Shown here: positions 50,101 to 63,261 of the stretch, piece by piece
Layout: each line of letters opens with the position of its first letter
Numbering within the stretch: the first letter of the stretch is position 1
Source of the DNA: Hydractinia symbiolongicarpus
Taxonomy: Eukaryota; Cnidaria; Hydrozoa; Anthoathecata; Hydractiniidae
Direction: 5' to 3'
Length of the DNA stretch: 64,000 nucleotides
NCBI RefSeq assembly: GCF_029227915.1
Contig: NC_079878.1
Coordinates: 13,888,001 to 13,952,000 of the forward strand
Program-made: the position numbers and the translations under genes
Notes under the pieces: model-generated
Seen by the model: the letters and a program-made list of their open reading frames with translations, nothing else
Database searches by the model: none
What the model was told of the DNA's origin: nothing

Positions 50101-50355
50101 TCACTTAAATAAACTTGCTTAAAGTAACACAAAAAATTAATCTTGTGCAATGCTGGTAGCTAGCTATAAACACAATGAAACTGCTTTGATATGTTTTACA
50201 TAATAACTACCTGTACACCACCACAAATGTATTTCTTATTCATCAATATCCTCTACAAAATAATATATTAATAGATTAAAGTTTAGCGATTATTAAAAAG
50301 TCTTGTTATAAAGTTCTTTTTCGCCATAAAAGATTATATCAAATACACACTTGCT
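47153..50355. other. Intergenic stretch without recognisable gene
   Basis: I find no exon chain. Short open frames around 47558-47882 (-) and 48512-48852 (both strands) have no family features. A short CAA-rich patch near 47680 explains the first of these. Confidence 0.5.
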
Positions 50356-53300
50356 CTACATCCGTCCCAAATATGTCGTGTCGAAAGATAAACAAATTAT
50401 GATGGGTAACACAATTGTCAATATCGCCATAAGTGTACATAAAAGTTTATCAAAAAATCTTGATATGCGCAACCATTGTTCGTTGTAACTATTTTCAGTA
50501 GTAGAAATTTCCTTCTTCGTCGGTTCTTCTTTTGACGTGATGCCTTTCATTTCGATGCTATTTAATTCACCCTCCTCAAAACCAGGATTAACTTTACCCT
50601 CCATCTTAGATGTTTTTTTGTATACATTCCCATTTTTGTCTGGAAATTTTGACTTTCTGCAAATGTAGTTTAAAAACATCTGTGGAGGAGAAGTCATTCT
50701 TTGTGAAAATAACACGGTCATGGCGGAAAACGCCATTCCAAGAGACAACAAAGAAAATAAAGTGATAAAACAAACGCCAAGAACGGATGCTTTATCGGAT
50801 TTCTCGGGTAACTTTTCTGACAACATCACAAGGTAGAGCGTGACGTTCAGAAGTATTGTTATGCCGAATCCCATCCGTTCTCCAAGATTAGGCGGTAGAT
50901 GGAATGTGATGAGGAACAACAGAAGTTGTGTGATGAGAGGAAAAATCAAATATAAGAAATAATACAAGGGAAGTCTGTACAAATGGATTTCATAGGTGAT
51001 CACTGAAAATGGTTTTTTGCAGCAGGAAAACATCTGATCTTCTTCGTAGGGTATAGTTTTGTCAATATTCCATTCACCGTTTATGATATGAAAGGTACTA
51101 CCTAAAGGTAAAATCATCATTTTAAGTGATACAATTTAAGTTAAGTTATTTGTTGTTGTTGGTAAGATTATCCATGACAGAAGATTAGAAAAGACATCCA
51201 AAAACAATCATAACATATCAAAACCAGAAAATGAAAATTGGAAATATTTTTAGAGTTTTTCAAAATTATGAGAAATGCCAGATATCCCTTCTTCAAGGTA
51301 AAAGACTTTAATGTATCCTTTTGGTAAGTTACCTGATATTCCATCCTTTGGTTTTGACCAAAACTTTAAATTCATTTGATGAACGTTGTATGAAAATGAA
51401 CCGAACGTCATATTGCAAATCTAACGAGAAAAAAAGTTAGCAAGAATAAAATTTTGTGATACTGAGTTTTTCACAAGTGTACGTGATAGAGTTTGACAAA
51501 TTTTTTTCTTACTTGTTTATCTACAGGAAACCACGTGACGTCCACGTGACATGAAGCTTTCCATTTGACAGGTGCAACCCAAATCACATTCCCATCATCC
51601 TCAATGTTGACTTTTGTTCGATATAAATCTGTGTGTGTATATATTTCGTCTTCAGCACTATTAGAAAATTATGAATAAAGTGAAGCTCAGATTATTTTCC
51701 ATGTTGAATGATTGCGTCTGGTGGCTTAGCGACGTAATAGTTGTTGACATTTTTGTGGAGAATTTCAGTAGCGAATCAATATGTTAATTTGTTAGATAAA
51801 AACACAAAAACTCTAGCTGACCATTTTCCCCGTCCTTAATTCAGTGTTCCTGATAAATATCGTGATAGTCGCTCTAACGCGCCATTTTTTATCGTTTAAC
51901 TCGCGTTACGCATTATTTTATAAGAATCCTATCATTTGTTTTAAGCTTCATGACTCTCGGAAAATCGATTGGTTAGGTATGATAAGAATGGTTGGTTGCG
52001 CTCTAATTGCTCCCACAATCTCAATTTCTTTGAGAGCAATTTTGTAAAAATGATAATTTCAGATTATATTCGGATTTTACACATTTGATTTTTAACGTCT
52101 GATTATCGAACCTGGTCATCCTTCTTAAAATTTTAAAAATTAAGTTTTATTTAAAGGATTCTTGAAAAAGTTAGGTCAGGTTTTTAGATTCTCTACAATA
52201 ACAACAATTTTTTTGAATTCAAATGACGATTCTTTGACATATTCATCCCGCCTAAGTGGATCTTCTCCGAGCCTTATCGATTATTGACATCGATAGCAAA
52301 AAGACGACAGAAACAAAACCGCCACAGCAATGAAAGTTATACAAGATAAAATTATTACCGATTGTGGACATGCTTAAAAACTATCAGAAAAAAAAAACGT
52401 CACAAATATTCATGACTAGCTAGCCAGTTCTAGAAAACAGAATTGGAAAGATAATTCACAGAAGCATACACTAGTTAAGATATTGTTTTTGATACTGACT
52501 CATTATACAGCATAACATCTGGTGTCCAGATCAATATATTACTCATTGTCACTCTGGCAGTTTCATTCATAAGCGAACTGTTCCATGCCAGATTTTTGTC
52601 TCTCCATCTCTAAAAAAAATGATGCAACAATAGGATTAAACCTCGATCTATAATATAGCTTGCTCGCTTTACAGACATCGTTCAACATGCTAGACAGTTT
52701 GATCAATTCCATTGGCTAATAACTTTAAGTTTTCCTTTCCCAACCCGAGTGAAAGTTAAATCAATTTAACCTTTTTTTACGATCAGGACCAAAGAAATAA
52801 CAAAATGACCAATAAAATTTGAGTACTATTGTTCTTCTTCGTTTTGGTTTGCTCTAGAATCAACATTCGCTCAGAAAATGAGATTCTGTACAAAAATGTG
52901 ATTTTATGGATCAAAAAATGTGTGTTATGTTTTTTTAACTCCTACTTCAAGACAGCAAGGAAATCATTTCGTAATTCTTCTATTTAAAGTTCTGTTCTAT
53001 TTTGAAACTTTAAGAAAAAAAAACTGTAAGGATTTCAACAATTCAAGCCATTTCTTAATGTTTACTCAGTGTATTTTTCCTTCAAATCGAAATATTCGCA
53101 ATGAAGGATTTATTGTTCGTAATGACAAAAAGAAAAACTACATACCAACATGGTAAATGTGTTTAGTGTCATAACTTGATTTTTGATATCCTGCAAAAGA
53201 ATAAACAATCCTTAAAAACGTCATAAAGGATAAGCTATTAACCAGTAACACAAAACATAACAGATAAAGAATGACAAAAAGCAAAAAAAAAACAAATCAT

Positions 53301-54187
53301 GAATTTACGAAAGCTAATAGTTCATCACTAAAGTATCCTACAGAATAACGTGGAAACCGTACCAATCCAGCCAGTTTTGTTATCCTCATATCAAAGAAGA
53401 CATCCAACTGTCTACTTCGGTTACCATTTGGTTTTACTTCAGCATTGTAGTTCGTCAGTATTAAAGCCTGCACCTCTTTCTCCATTAGACCAAATGGTTC
53501 TCTAGCTAAATATTTAAGACTATCGTTAGCCCGTGGAAAAACCACGCCAGCCCGTCTTTTTTATACCGCATTGCGTGAGTCTTGCTACTTGCGCAGCTAA
53601 GCTACCATTTTGCGTGACAGACAGACGAACGGACAGACGTATACGGGTATTATAATATAGATAATTGTTAACCATAAAAATAATTTAATTTAATCTCTAG
53701 CAAAATGATCTTTGCAAGCCCCATCTATATATGTATCGAATAAAAGTTGAAATTTCTGTTTTGACATTAAAGAATCCTCGTTTAAAATGTCGATTACCCG
53801 ATGTTTTTTTTAATTAACTGCAGTCCATAACCAACCAAAAGTTAAATATAAAAATCGTTTATCGTTTAAAAGGATGAATGATTTAAAGAAGAATCTTTGA
53901 ACCCATTAACAACAAGGATGAAGGCTGATATGCTCTATTGAGTCAGCTTTCGTTCTGATAGCAATTAGCGTTAAAGAAAAGAAAAATTTAGTACAAATAA
54001 ACTTTATATCCATGATACCATGTGCTTTTTTCTTTACCGGAAAAGCAATACAATTTAAAAAATCTTTCTACACGTCTCTTTTTTTACCTAATTTCTTTCT
54101 AATAATTTATTATAATAAACTCCTACCGATGCAACCAACGGCAAGCCAAAACAACAACAAGTAAGCGAACGAGTGCATTATAAACAT
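50356..54187 (-). CDS. Nicotinic acetylcholine receptor-like Cys-loop channel subunit (7 exons)
   Basis: Exons: 54187-54127, 53505-53363, 53190-53146, 52609-52500, 51657-51513, 51420-51333, 51101-50356. Phases agree throughout, giving 445 aa. Exon 1 encodes a signal peptide (about 1-20). The extracellular domain has YNAEVKP, KNQVMTLN, a loop A region IWTPDVMLYN and a Cys loop with exactly 13 residues between C156 and C170. The vicinal C224-C225 pair in loop C marks an alpha-type subunit. M1 is about 243-263. M2 follows GER at 271-273, with the E272 typical of cation channels. M3 is followed by a cytoplasmic loop, and M4 sits near the C-terminus. The last exon encodes everything from loop C onward. 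The loop B Trp and both loop C Tyr positions are Phe, so the ligand may not be acetylcholine. The exon 4 donor (GA|GTCAGT) was chosen by phase. Confidence 0.9.
53521..53663 (-). repeat. Dispersed GTCCGTCC-core repeat, inverted copy in receptor intron 1
   Basis: Its reverse complement closely matches the copy at 3471-3625: 'tatattataatacccgtata', 'cgtctgtccg', 'cacgcaaaatggtagcttag' and the end 'ccacgggctaacga'. It lies immediately upstream of exon 2 of the Cys-loop receptor gene. Confidence 0.75.
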
Positions 54188-56546
54188 TTTTCCTCCACAA
54201 CGAATGTCCATGCTCACTGTAACCCTCTTTAAAATTTTGAGTAAAAAAAAAATAATCTAACTCATGTTTCTTTTCTCTTCATTAAATAAAGTTCAAATAT
54301 TTTTTTAACAACTCTATTTAAAAGCGTATTTCTTTTTCATGTCGTTTAGTTATCAATATTTAAACACGTAAGTGTAAAATTTATCCTATTGTTACAATAA
54401 GATTGTAATTTTAGTGTGAAATTCATAGATTCCTTCTAATCGAAGTTTGAAATATAAAAGTTATATTGTTTTTGTAATCAATGACATTTTCTCCATGAGG
54501 GTTTAGTTTTAAAATCCCAACCACGTTAATATCAAACTTTTATAATTGCGAAAAATGTGGATTAACTCAACAGTGAATGCGACCAGTTATATCAACCTCG
54601 TTTTTATTTACCATCCTCGTTTTCAGTGCAGGTTGCTATCAAGTTTCCCATAAAAATAAAATGGAATGGAAAAGCTAATGGCGTGTTTAAGAACTTAAGT
54701 ATCGTAAGGGCGTTATAATCATACCAGTCATATAATTCTAATTTTTTGACTATGACATCATTGGGCGTGTCTTCATAAAAGAATCAGTGACATGGTTATT
54801 TAAAAATTGACTGCATTTTGTGGCATTGGATGTTAGTTTTACAAGAGTTGTCTATTATTAAACTAAATTCTATTTGGTTATATTTTTATGTAAAAATTAG
54901 CAGTTACCTTTATACAAACACATTTGCTCCAATTTTGTTTTAGAAGCTATCAAATATATATAAACCCAGATTTAATTTTCTGAATACCGTAAATCGTCTA
55001 ATAACACCCCTCCCCCATTTTCCTAAAAACTAAAGAATTTAACAAACGTCTCCCTCTAGTAAACGCCCTTCCAATAGACGCCCCTTAAGAGAGGCGTTTA
55101 ATAAAGAAATATTAGCAGACTTGTTTTTATGAGTAAAAACAAATGACAAGTGTATAAGTTGTTCTCGCTCAAGTTTTCTGAGTTATTAAACAAAAAGGAG
55201 GAAATAATTTATAAATCCTTTTTTACTTTATAATGAAGTTCCAATGTTTTATATAGCTATCATATTTTCCAGGAACAACCAAACCAATCTCCTGTTTTCG
55301 CTTTGAATGTTCTCTTTATAGAATTAGCTGGATCAGCACTTAAAAAAAAATTCATAAACTTGATAACTAAAATGGAACATGTCCAACTAAGTCACTTCCT
55401 CAATCTTATTTTTTCTTGTAAATCCTGATCGAAAATTTATCGCACTCGATAGCTTCAAAAAACTTGCAGCATCAATACCAAACCAAAAATTTTAAATCAA
55501 TGCCTCCCTCTGTTAAGCGCGAACTTTATAGGGATTCAAGCGGAGAGGAAGACGTTTATTTGGCACTCGAGAGTACAATTTTTTTTAGGATTCGGAACAC
55601 TCCATTAAAGACGTTTTTTATAAAATCACGTACCTTCTGTATGAGATCTACGATATCTGCATCTGAGAGCCTATTTCAAACGATTTCTAGTATTTTATAC
55701 TACCATAAAATTATATAGCCTTCATGGAAGCAGTTATAACTAAAAAGAGTCTTTAAAATCAAATTGAAACACACACTCAGAACGTTCTATATCGCTAATT
55801 TATGTAGAGTCCTATCTTTTCTGCAAGTAGTTGATTTTAACGAAACTTAGTTGCCATGCTTAGTACAATTTCGCTGTTCACCCCTTCCTTTGGTCTCTCC
55901 ATCGCTTTTTTATAGTCACATGAAAGTGACGATTGGGTTATAGTACGTAACTGTCAAAAATAAGCCAGAAAAAATACTACTAAGGATAAACTTGAGTTTC
56001 TCCCCTTAACTTCTCTTTAAAATTCTCCAGCAAGAATTTTCAATATAGCTGGCTTATCGAGTCAAAATTCATACACATAATAGCTGGATTTGTTTTTGTT
56101 ATCTCGTTGTCATCATGTTAAATAAAGTACTAGCAGTGTGCTATATGCTTTGCTTTGTGCGCTGTGATCAACAGTGGAAGTGGTGTAATGGATTTTCAGG
56201 CAAATAAAAGGACAGCTAAGGTAACACAGTCATTTTTTTTAGTAGTGATAATCAAAGATTTTGTGTGGCTATGCAAACACATAGCTATATGTATTGCTGG
56301 CCCAGCAGGTTTTGCTTTCTATATTTGGGTTAACTTTTAAATACATTACTTTCGTAGGCTGTCACCTTGGAAGGAATGAAAGTAAATAAAAAAACATACT
56401 TTTAGCATTTCATCCTTTTTTCTGTCAAAGAAAAACTGTATCAGCATATATATTATATATAGATATGTAGTGGATCACTCTTAATAAGTTAATATTTACT
56501 CAAATAAATAACATATATTCTAGTCGGAAAATGAGATCAGTAGAGG
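54188..56546. other. Intergenic stretch between receptor gene and MIPOL1 3' end
   Basis: No exon is recognised. At about 54985-55115 there is a C-rich patch with repeated 'aacgcccttccaatagacgc'-type text, possibly a transposon end. Open frames at 55464-55718 and 56155-56340 (+) have no family features. Confidence 0.5.
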
Positions 56547-59500
56547 TCAATCTATCGTGTCACTTATTGAGATGGTTTTTCTTTTGCGCAATACATCCAC
56601 GAGACGTTCCAATCTAAAAACCACAATAATACCAACATCTCTCAACAATGTCTTGGTTTACATTACAGCCGGCTTCTTTTTCAGTGTTTTAAAACGCCAA
56701 AGGACGTACCGGGAAAACTCATAAACTAAAGTCATCCTCAAAGTTTTGGAACGCTGTAGGATCTGTCTTTCTAACAAAATCGAAATCGAAAAAGACTTTT
56801 CCTCTAAGAGATTTAAGAACACCAAACAAAATAACAATTTTCTTAAAGACTACTACCACACTTAAAACATCTACGTTGGTGTTTCGACATGTACATAAAA
56901 AATGGTAAAAAAGGTCTACACGTACCTATCCGCTCTTTTTCTCTCTTCCGTTACCTGTTGAATTGAACTTTTTAATTGTTTTTCAATGATATTTTTATCT
57001 TGTAAACTCTTGGTTAGTTTTGCTAGTAGATCGTCGTACGAATGACGAACAGTGTTGATTTGAGATTCTTTCTCGTTCAGTTTGGATTCGAATTCATCCA
57101 TCGTGGTGGTAAATTGTTCACGCAGCGTTGCTTCGTTTGAGAGGGAATTCTTTAAGCTAGATTACACAATATCCTCAAATAAGCTGTTCTAACTTACATT
57201 TAACTTAGGGCTGTTGACTTTCCCAGACAAAGTAACAATTAGTAGTGGCGAGTTCCTTTGAGATCTTTAAAAATGATTTCTTTGAACTCTTACATCATTA
57301 CTTTATTTCGTCCCACAAAGAAAACATTATCGGAAGCTTTTGTTCATATACACTAACACCTTTCCCTATCCTCCGAAGTTTTCCAGATGCTTGTTTAGAT
57401 AGATATATTTTCAAATATTTTGTTTCCTTTCTTCTTCTTTGTGATTGTATACATTTTTCCAATGTATCAACGAATTAACAAAAAAACTACAGCACAAACT
57501 TAACGCATGTATACAACTGAAAGTGGAAAAAAGAAAATTGCAGGTATTTGACAGAATTTGGGTACTGGTAATACAGAGAACATAAGTGTATGAACATAAG
57601 TGTATGGTCCACAAGTTATTGTCATACCTGTGCTGCAATTTTAGTGCCTCTAATTTTTCTTGTAATTGCTGAGAATGTTGAAGTGTTTGATCTCTTTCTT
57701 GAATTACACTTTTCATTTGATCCTTAAAAATTGGATAAAATCACTTTAACAATTCTTCTTCGACAAATATTTCCATTTAACATAACAAAAAAAAAAAGAA
57801 AAATCTTTTAAAGCAAATGTGCAGAACATACTTGTATGGTTTTCAGTCGATTTGTTTCGTTTTTGCGATACTGTGTTTCAAGCATTTCTCGTTCATTGTG
57901 CAAATCCTTCAGTTCATCGCGAAGGTGTAGAATCTATTTTGAATGAAAGCAATTTTGTATGTGCGTCCCTTTAAATTAGTTGAATAACTCACAAACAACT
58001 TTTAAAACACTGCATAGAAAAAACTCTCAACATTGATATGTGCTAAAAATGGCTACCAAAATCACACTATACCACGAATTCATAAAATAACACTGGACAA
58101 GAGATTTAAATGATACAATTTGACGAGCTGAGTATCCCGATATTATTACTCGTCGGATATTATTGGATTATTCTTGTTAAGAAGTTTACATAGAATTTAT
58201 TTATTTTTGTTTTTCAAATGACGGGACACGAAACAAACTATGATGAAAGGAGCGATAAAATATAGTTACGTTTCACTCAGCGATTACTTTTATTTGTCTC
58301 GAGTTGAGCATTTAGATATTTATATTATTATATAGCTAACTTCATTTAAGCCGGAAGAGATTAAACGAAAACTTACTTCTTCTCTCGCTTGATCTCGCTC
58401 ATCTTTTACTTGCTGATATTCACTGGTGGACCTCTTATTTTTGTAGTTTTGAATTTTGTTCAATTGTTCCACAACAAGGTCACCATGAAATTCGATTGTG
58501 TCTGAATGCTGAGAAGATTTCATTCGATCAACTACTTGATTTAAGCTCTAGAAAAACAACAACAAATTATTAGAAAATAATACAAATAAGTTATTATTAA
58601 ACTGGTATTCAATTTATTTATATTTCGCTGCAATTAAACGACACAGACAAAGAAACAGAAATAAAAAAATCAGTTAAAATTGCATTTTCTTCCTTTCATT
58701 AAGCTCACAAGGTTCAATTTCCTTCCAGTTACAATACCAAATAAAATGAGTGTGGCGGCTGACAGTACAGTATGAGTAGCTGTACGTCCACGTAAAGTAG
58801 TTCATCAGCTGCATTTTTGAAGTAAGGATTGTATTATAAATATAACTGCGACAAGATGTTGCCATAGCACTTACTAAATCATTAGGATTTACATGCATGT
58901 CATTTTCAAGTAAAGAACCATTTTCAACACCAGAGTCAAATCTGTAAACATGCGTGAAAAGAATAAGAAATAATTAAAGGACGAGAATGTTTGGTCCAGT
59001 TTAGCATTACAGCACTTTTTTGTATTGTTGACTTACTTTTGATTCTTTTCAAATGCTTTCAGACGTTGAATTAGCTCTTCATTTTCTGCACTCATAAGTT
59101 TTAAACGAGTCATCATAGCATTATCACGTTCTTTCTGCGCTGTGTAGATTTTATCCACCAACGCTTTAAAAAAGTTTGAAAAAATAATCTACTTTGAAAG
59201 ATACAACAGGTCAGGGAATTGACAATTTTCTATGTTAAAAATTGTGTTCCGCTGCAAAGAAAAGAATGCTTTAATTAGAATCCAGAGAATCCAGAAATCT
59301 AATGTATGGCTAAATCAGTTGTTTTTAAGTTTTTCTCACTCTTAAAACAAATCCTTTCATGTTCATTACTTAGAAATTTTACTTGTTTTATTTTTGTAGG
59401 TGTTAATTTTCTGTTACCTTCATTTTAACTAGCTTTTGGGAGAGAAATCCTTTATAATAGAAATAAAGACAAAGGGGATAATCACTTAATAAGAGTAACC

Positions 59501-62500
59501 GCTACCACACACATATTTTTACATGATCAACTAAACTGTTAAATGTCGCAGTAATTGTAAATTGTAAAAATTGTAAAAGTAGTCTTAAACAATATGCTAT
59601 TCCGTCATCACACAATGTAACAAAAAGCAAAACCATGCTGATTTTTTTTGGTTAATGAATTATTTGGCTTTATAGTTGCTTCGTAAAAATTGTAGGTTAA
59701 TCAATTCTTCCTACTGACTTTTTTTAGCACTTACCAGCTCCTTTGCCACTTACTTACCAGCTCCTTTGCCAGTTAAACTTGCTTCTAGTTCTACTTTTAA
59801 CTCTTGTTTGCTAATCAGTACTTCTTCTAATTCCAACTCAACATGTGATAATTTTTGTGTCAACTAAAAAAACAATCACCAAATATACATGGTACTTATA
59901 TTTGACTTAAAAAAAACAATGGATTCTTGGGACAGATTTTGTATGCTAAACATACATTGAAGGAAAAGTGTAGTGGCTATTCATTTTTTAAAATTAATTT
60001 TTTTAGAGCTTGTGGGTAACTTTAGATAAAAAAGGGATAGAAAATATGATTCTACAAAATGTGCTACTTTAAAGAAAGGAATAAATTTTTGCAAAGGAAA
60101 CTTTCATGATTTATCACGAAAACGAGGCACCACAAAAGTTCCTTAAAATATATTGAAATAGGCTATTCACGATGCATATTTTATTCCTTCTGGAATTTCA
60201 TTTATGAGATAAATAAAATAAATTTTTCTATCACTTTTATTTTTATTGTTAAAGGTTTCGTGTAATAAATGTTAACTAACTATTTTTGAGTTTCTATCCT
60301 TGATGACTAATTTTACATGAAATCCTTGAACATAATAATCAACACCTCCTTTTGTGAAAGTTAATTCTTGTGAAAAGCCATTGAATGGAAAGTTTCTTCA
60401 TTTAAATTAACACACGAAATAAAATTTTTATTTAAAATTAAAGCTAAGAATTTTCTTACAGTTCTATTTAAAGATCTTGCTGCTTTCAGTTCTTCAAGCA
60501 ATCCCTCATTATATTGTGAATTGCGACTTTCCATTTTATGTTCAATTCCAGAATTGATTAAAATTGGGGAAGTAGTTTCAGCTCTTGAATAGTTAGATAA
60601 CTCATGTTCAGCACGTTTACGCAATTCTCTCTCTCTGTTGATTGTTTGGTTTCTAAAATGGATAAAGAGATGTACAAAGATCAGAAAATTCATGTGACAT
60701 TTATGTGGCTTTTTGTGAGCAATTTTTTTCCCATGAAGACAATCGTAAAATTAAATGTTTTTAATATATTGTCTAACATTTTTGTCTAAAGAATTATTTG
60801 AAATACGCATACAATAAGAATATTTGAAACCTTAAAAAAATGTATTATCAGATGTGAAACAGGCAAATATCTCTAGAAACTCTTTTGGTGGTCTTATTTT
60901 ACATTTCCCAGATTTTAAAAATTAAAATAACAATGAGCAGAGAGCAAAAAACATCTCCTTAATAGTTGTGGAGTGAAGCTTTACATAATGCTTTCTGATT
61001 GTACCAATAGATACTTCATTAGGAGGCTTAATCGTTATGATTTTGATAAAGGCAGCTAGCTCAGTTAAGCATTGGGTTTACCTTATTCCTGGAAATTAAC
61101 GAGGTACAAAATTAATGATCATGAAATTAATAGAATAGTAATTAATGGAAATGCCTATGTAGATACAACTTATAGACAAAAAAGGATTTAATGATTTATT
61201 TTAGGTTTTAGGAAAAGCATTAAAATAACAGATGCAAATCAGAAAATATATGTTTATCCTGAGATTGGGTATAATGACAACCAGTTTGTTTTGTTTTCTT
61301 CAAAACTTTTACAATATCAGTTATCAGGATGATTTTTGCCAATCAAGCAGAAAAAGAATATCCATGTGTGAGCTTTCTATTGCGATTGCTAAAAAATTTT
61401 TTCATAGTTTAATTATAGGTTTTAAATTAACAGGTAAATTTTTTAACGTCACTTTTAAAGTTAGAACAAAAATTCTATGAAAAATCCATCCTCTATTTAC
61501 AGTACCGCCTGAATGTAATGTTACATGTGCACAATAGTTATCACCTTTACATGAGCTTTCGGTAGCGTCAGAACTTTCGTTTTAATTATATATCCATTGT
61601 TAAATACATGATCTATTTTGCATGTCAAAAACAATAGAGTTCGTGTCCCACACGTGAAATTTAACAATCGCATGAAATTTTCGTGTGGCGTATTGTTTTT
61701 ATAATTACCGCAGCTGCTAAGGGATTAACACAAAAAAATGTATAAAAAGTTAATTACCCTTTGTGTCTCTATTGTTTCAGCACACGAACATCTTTTATTC
61801 ACACATGAATTTATTTGTTAAAGTATATCCGATTTCGTAAATGCGCAAGCGAATGTTATTGTTCTGCACATGAAAGAAATGTTATATGTTTTGTCTATAC
61901 ATGCAACGAGTTATAAAGATTTAAAAATTTAAGAACGACGAACGGCGATAGAATTGCTTTTTTAGATCGCATTTTAAAAGTTTAAGAGGGAAGAATAGCG
62001 ATAGAAAAGCTTCGTTAGATCACATTTTAAAAATTTAAGAACAAAAAGCGGCAATAGATATGCTTTTTTAGATCGCATTTTAAAAGTTTAAAAACGACGA
62101 ACGGCGATAGAAAGGCTTCGTTAGATTGCATTTTAAAAGCTCAAGAACGAAAAGCTGGGATAGAAATGCTTTTTTAGATCGCAATTTAGAAATTTAAGAA
62201 CGAAGTTTTTATTAAATATTTATCTTAAAAAACTTTTTTTTAGCGCAATGAAAAAAATAAATATTTCTGAGAATATATAAATAAAACTTTTTAGCGCGAC
62301 AAGGAAAAACACTTGCAAAAAAACTTTTTTATTTTTTATGATTATAAATATCTAAACTTTTGAGCACAGTAAAAAGAGTGTTAATATTATTCTCGAATAT
62401 TATAGTTGATATTTTGTGATTGTTAACACATTTAAACAATAACATGTTTTAAATTCGAACAAAAGTTTTTCGTATATATTATTGTTAACACACGCACCTA

Positions 62501-62990
62501 TAGATAATAATAGAAACATGCAAAATATGTGTGATAACAATAGACACATAAAGTTTTTTTATTTAAACATGACATCGTTACACGTCATCATGAAATGCGT
62601 GTGTACATGTAACATTACTACATTCAGGCGGTACTGTATGAAGGTCATAATGGCTACTCTAAAAATACCGACCTGTAATACCAGGAGAATTGTGCCATTA
62701 ATAAGGTTTTTTTGATGACAGAAGTTTGCCACTATGACTCTCCAACATTGTGTAAATGGGGGAAGGAAGGGGATAAAAAACAGTAATTCTATATTTAATC
62801 CCTTTTAGGTTTTCTCTCCTGACTGTGCAACACAGCCATATTATAGATTCATAACAGAGTAAACTCACTTTTGTTTAACTTCCTTTCTGAGTTCTGCTAT
62901 CTTTCTCCTGGCATCAACTAATCCATCTTTTAAACTTTCTTTTAAATTCTCAACCTCGTCGTCTTCAAGATGGAACGCACCAGGAACCAT
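56547..62990 (-). CDS. MIPOL1: MIPOL1 (mirror-image polydactyly 1) coiled-coil protein (10 exons)
   Basis: Exons: 62990-62869, 60652-60460, 59863-59758, 59163-59037, 58941-58875, 58547-58377, 57933-57832, 57722-57628, 57156-56926, 56613-56547. All are GT-AG with agreeing phases, giving 1281 bp and 426 aa; human MIPOL1 is about 442. The protein is almost entirely coiled coil, with no membrane segment or enzymatic motif. Blocks matching MIPOL1 are ALVDKIYTAQKERDNAMMTR (exon 3/4), SLSNEATLREQF (exon 9) and the C-terminal LERLVDVLRKR (exon 10). The start gives MVPGAFHLEDDEVENLKESL. The cellular role of the family is poorly defined. Intron 1 holds a Tc1/mariner-like MITE, and the exon 3 donor is tandemly duplicated, with the distal copy unusable because it runs into a stop. 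Confidence 0.9.
61500..62636. mobile_element. Tc1/mariner-like MITE with TA target duplication
   Basis: Both ends carry the same inverted repeat, CAGTACCGCCTGAATG extending about 33 bases with minor differences, and a TA dinucleotide flanks each side (61498-61499 and 62637-62638). CAGT termini and a TA target are the hallmarks of the Tc1/mariner superfamily. The 1137-bp interior has no transposase frame but includes a 53-bp tandem repeat. The element lies in MIPOL1 intron 1. Confidence 0.8.
61927..62205. repeat. 53-bp tandem repeat, about five copies, inside the MITE
   Basis: Each unit runs 'tttaagaacgacgaacggcg', 'atagaattgcttttttagat', 'cgcattttaaaag', with alternation between a 'gcttttttagat' and a 'gcttcgttagat' form, so the true period may be a 106-bp dimer. 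Confidence 0.8.
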
Positions 62991-63261
62991 TTTGAAATTT
63001 CACCGATTACCCTGGTTGGTCGGGGAACAACGAGAAATAGCGTACGCCCCCCCCCCCCTCCCCTGTTGAAATAGCCCCATCCCTTTAAAAGTTCTTTTTG
63101 CATCTGGTAAATTGGTAAAACCTTAGAAAGTCATCTGATGAATTGGTAAAACCTTTAGTTCAAGGACCTTGTGTACTTTATCGGGTTCCCAAAGTTTTAG
63201 AAGGGCCACTGATTATAAAAAAGTGGGAATTAATCAATGAAGTCACCACATAAGAAATGTG

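Noticed and set aside
53297-53545. Separate small gene with an 82-codon frame
   Set aside because: The middle of this frame is exon 2 of the Cys-loop receptor gene (53363-53505). The ends are intron sequence read through.
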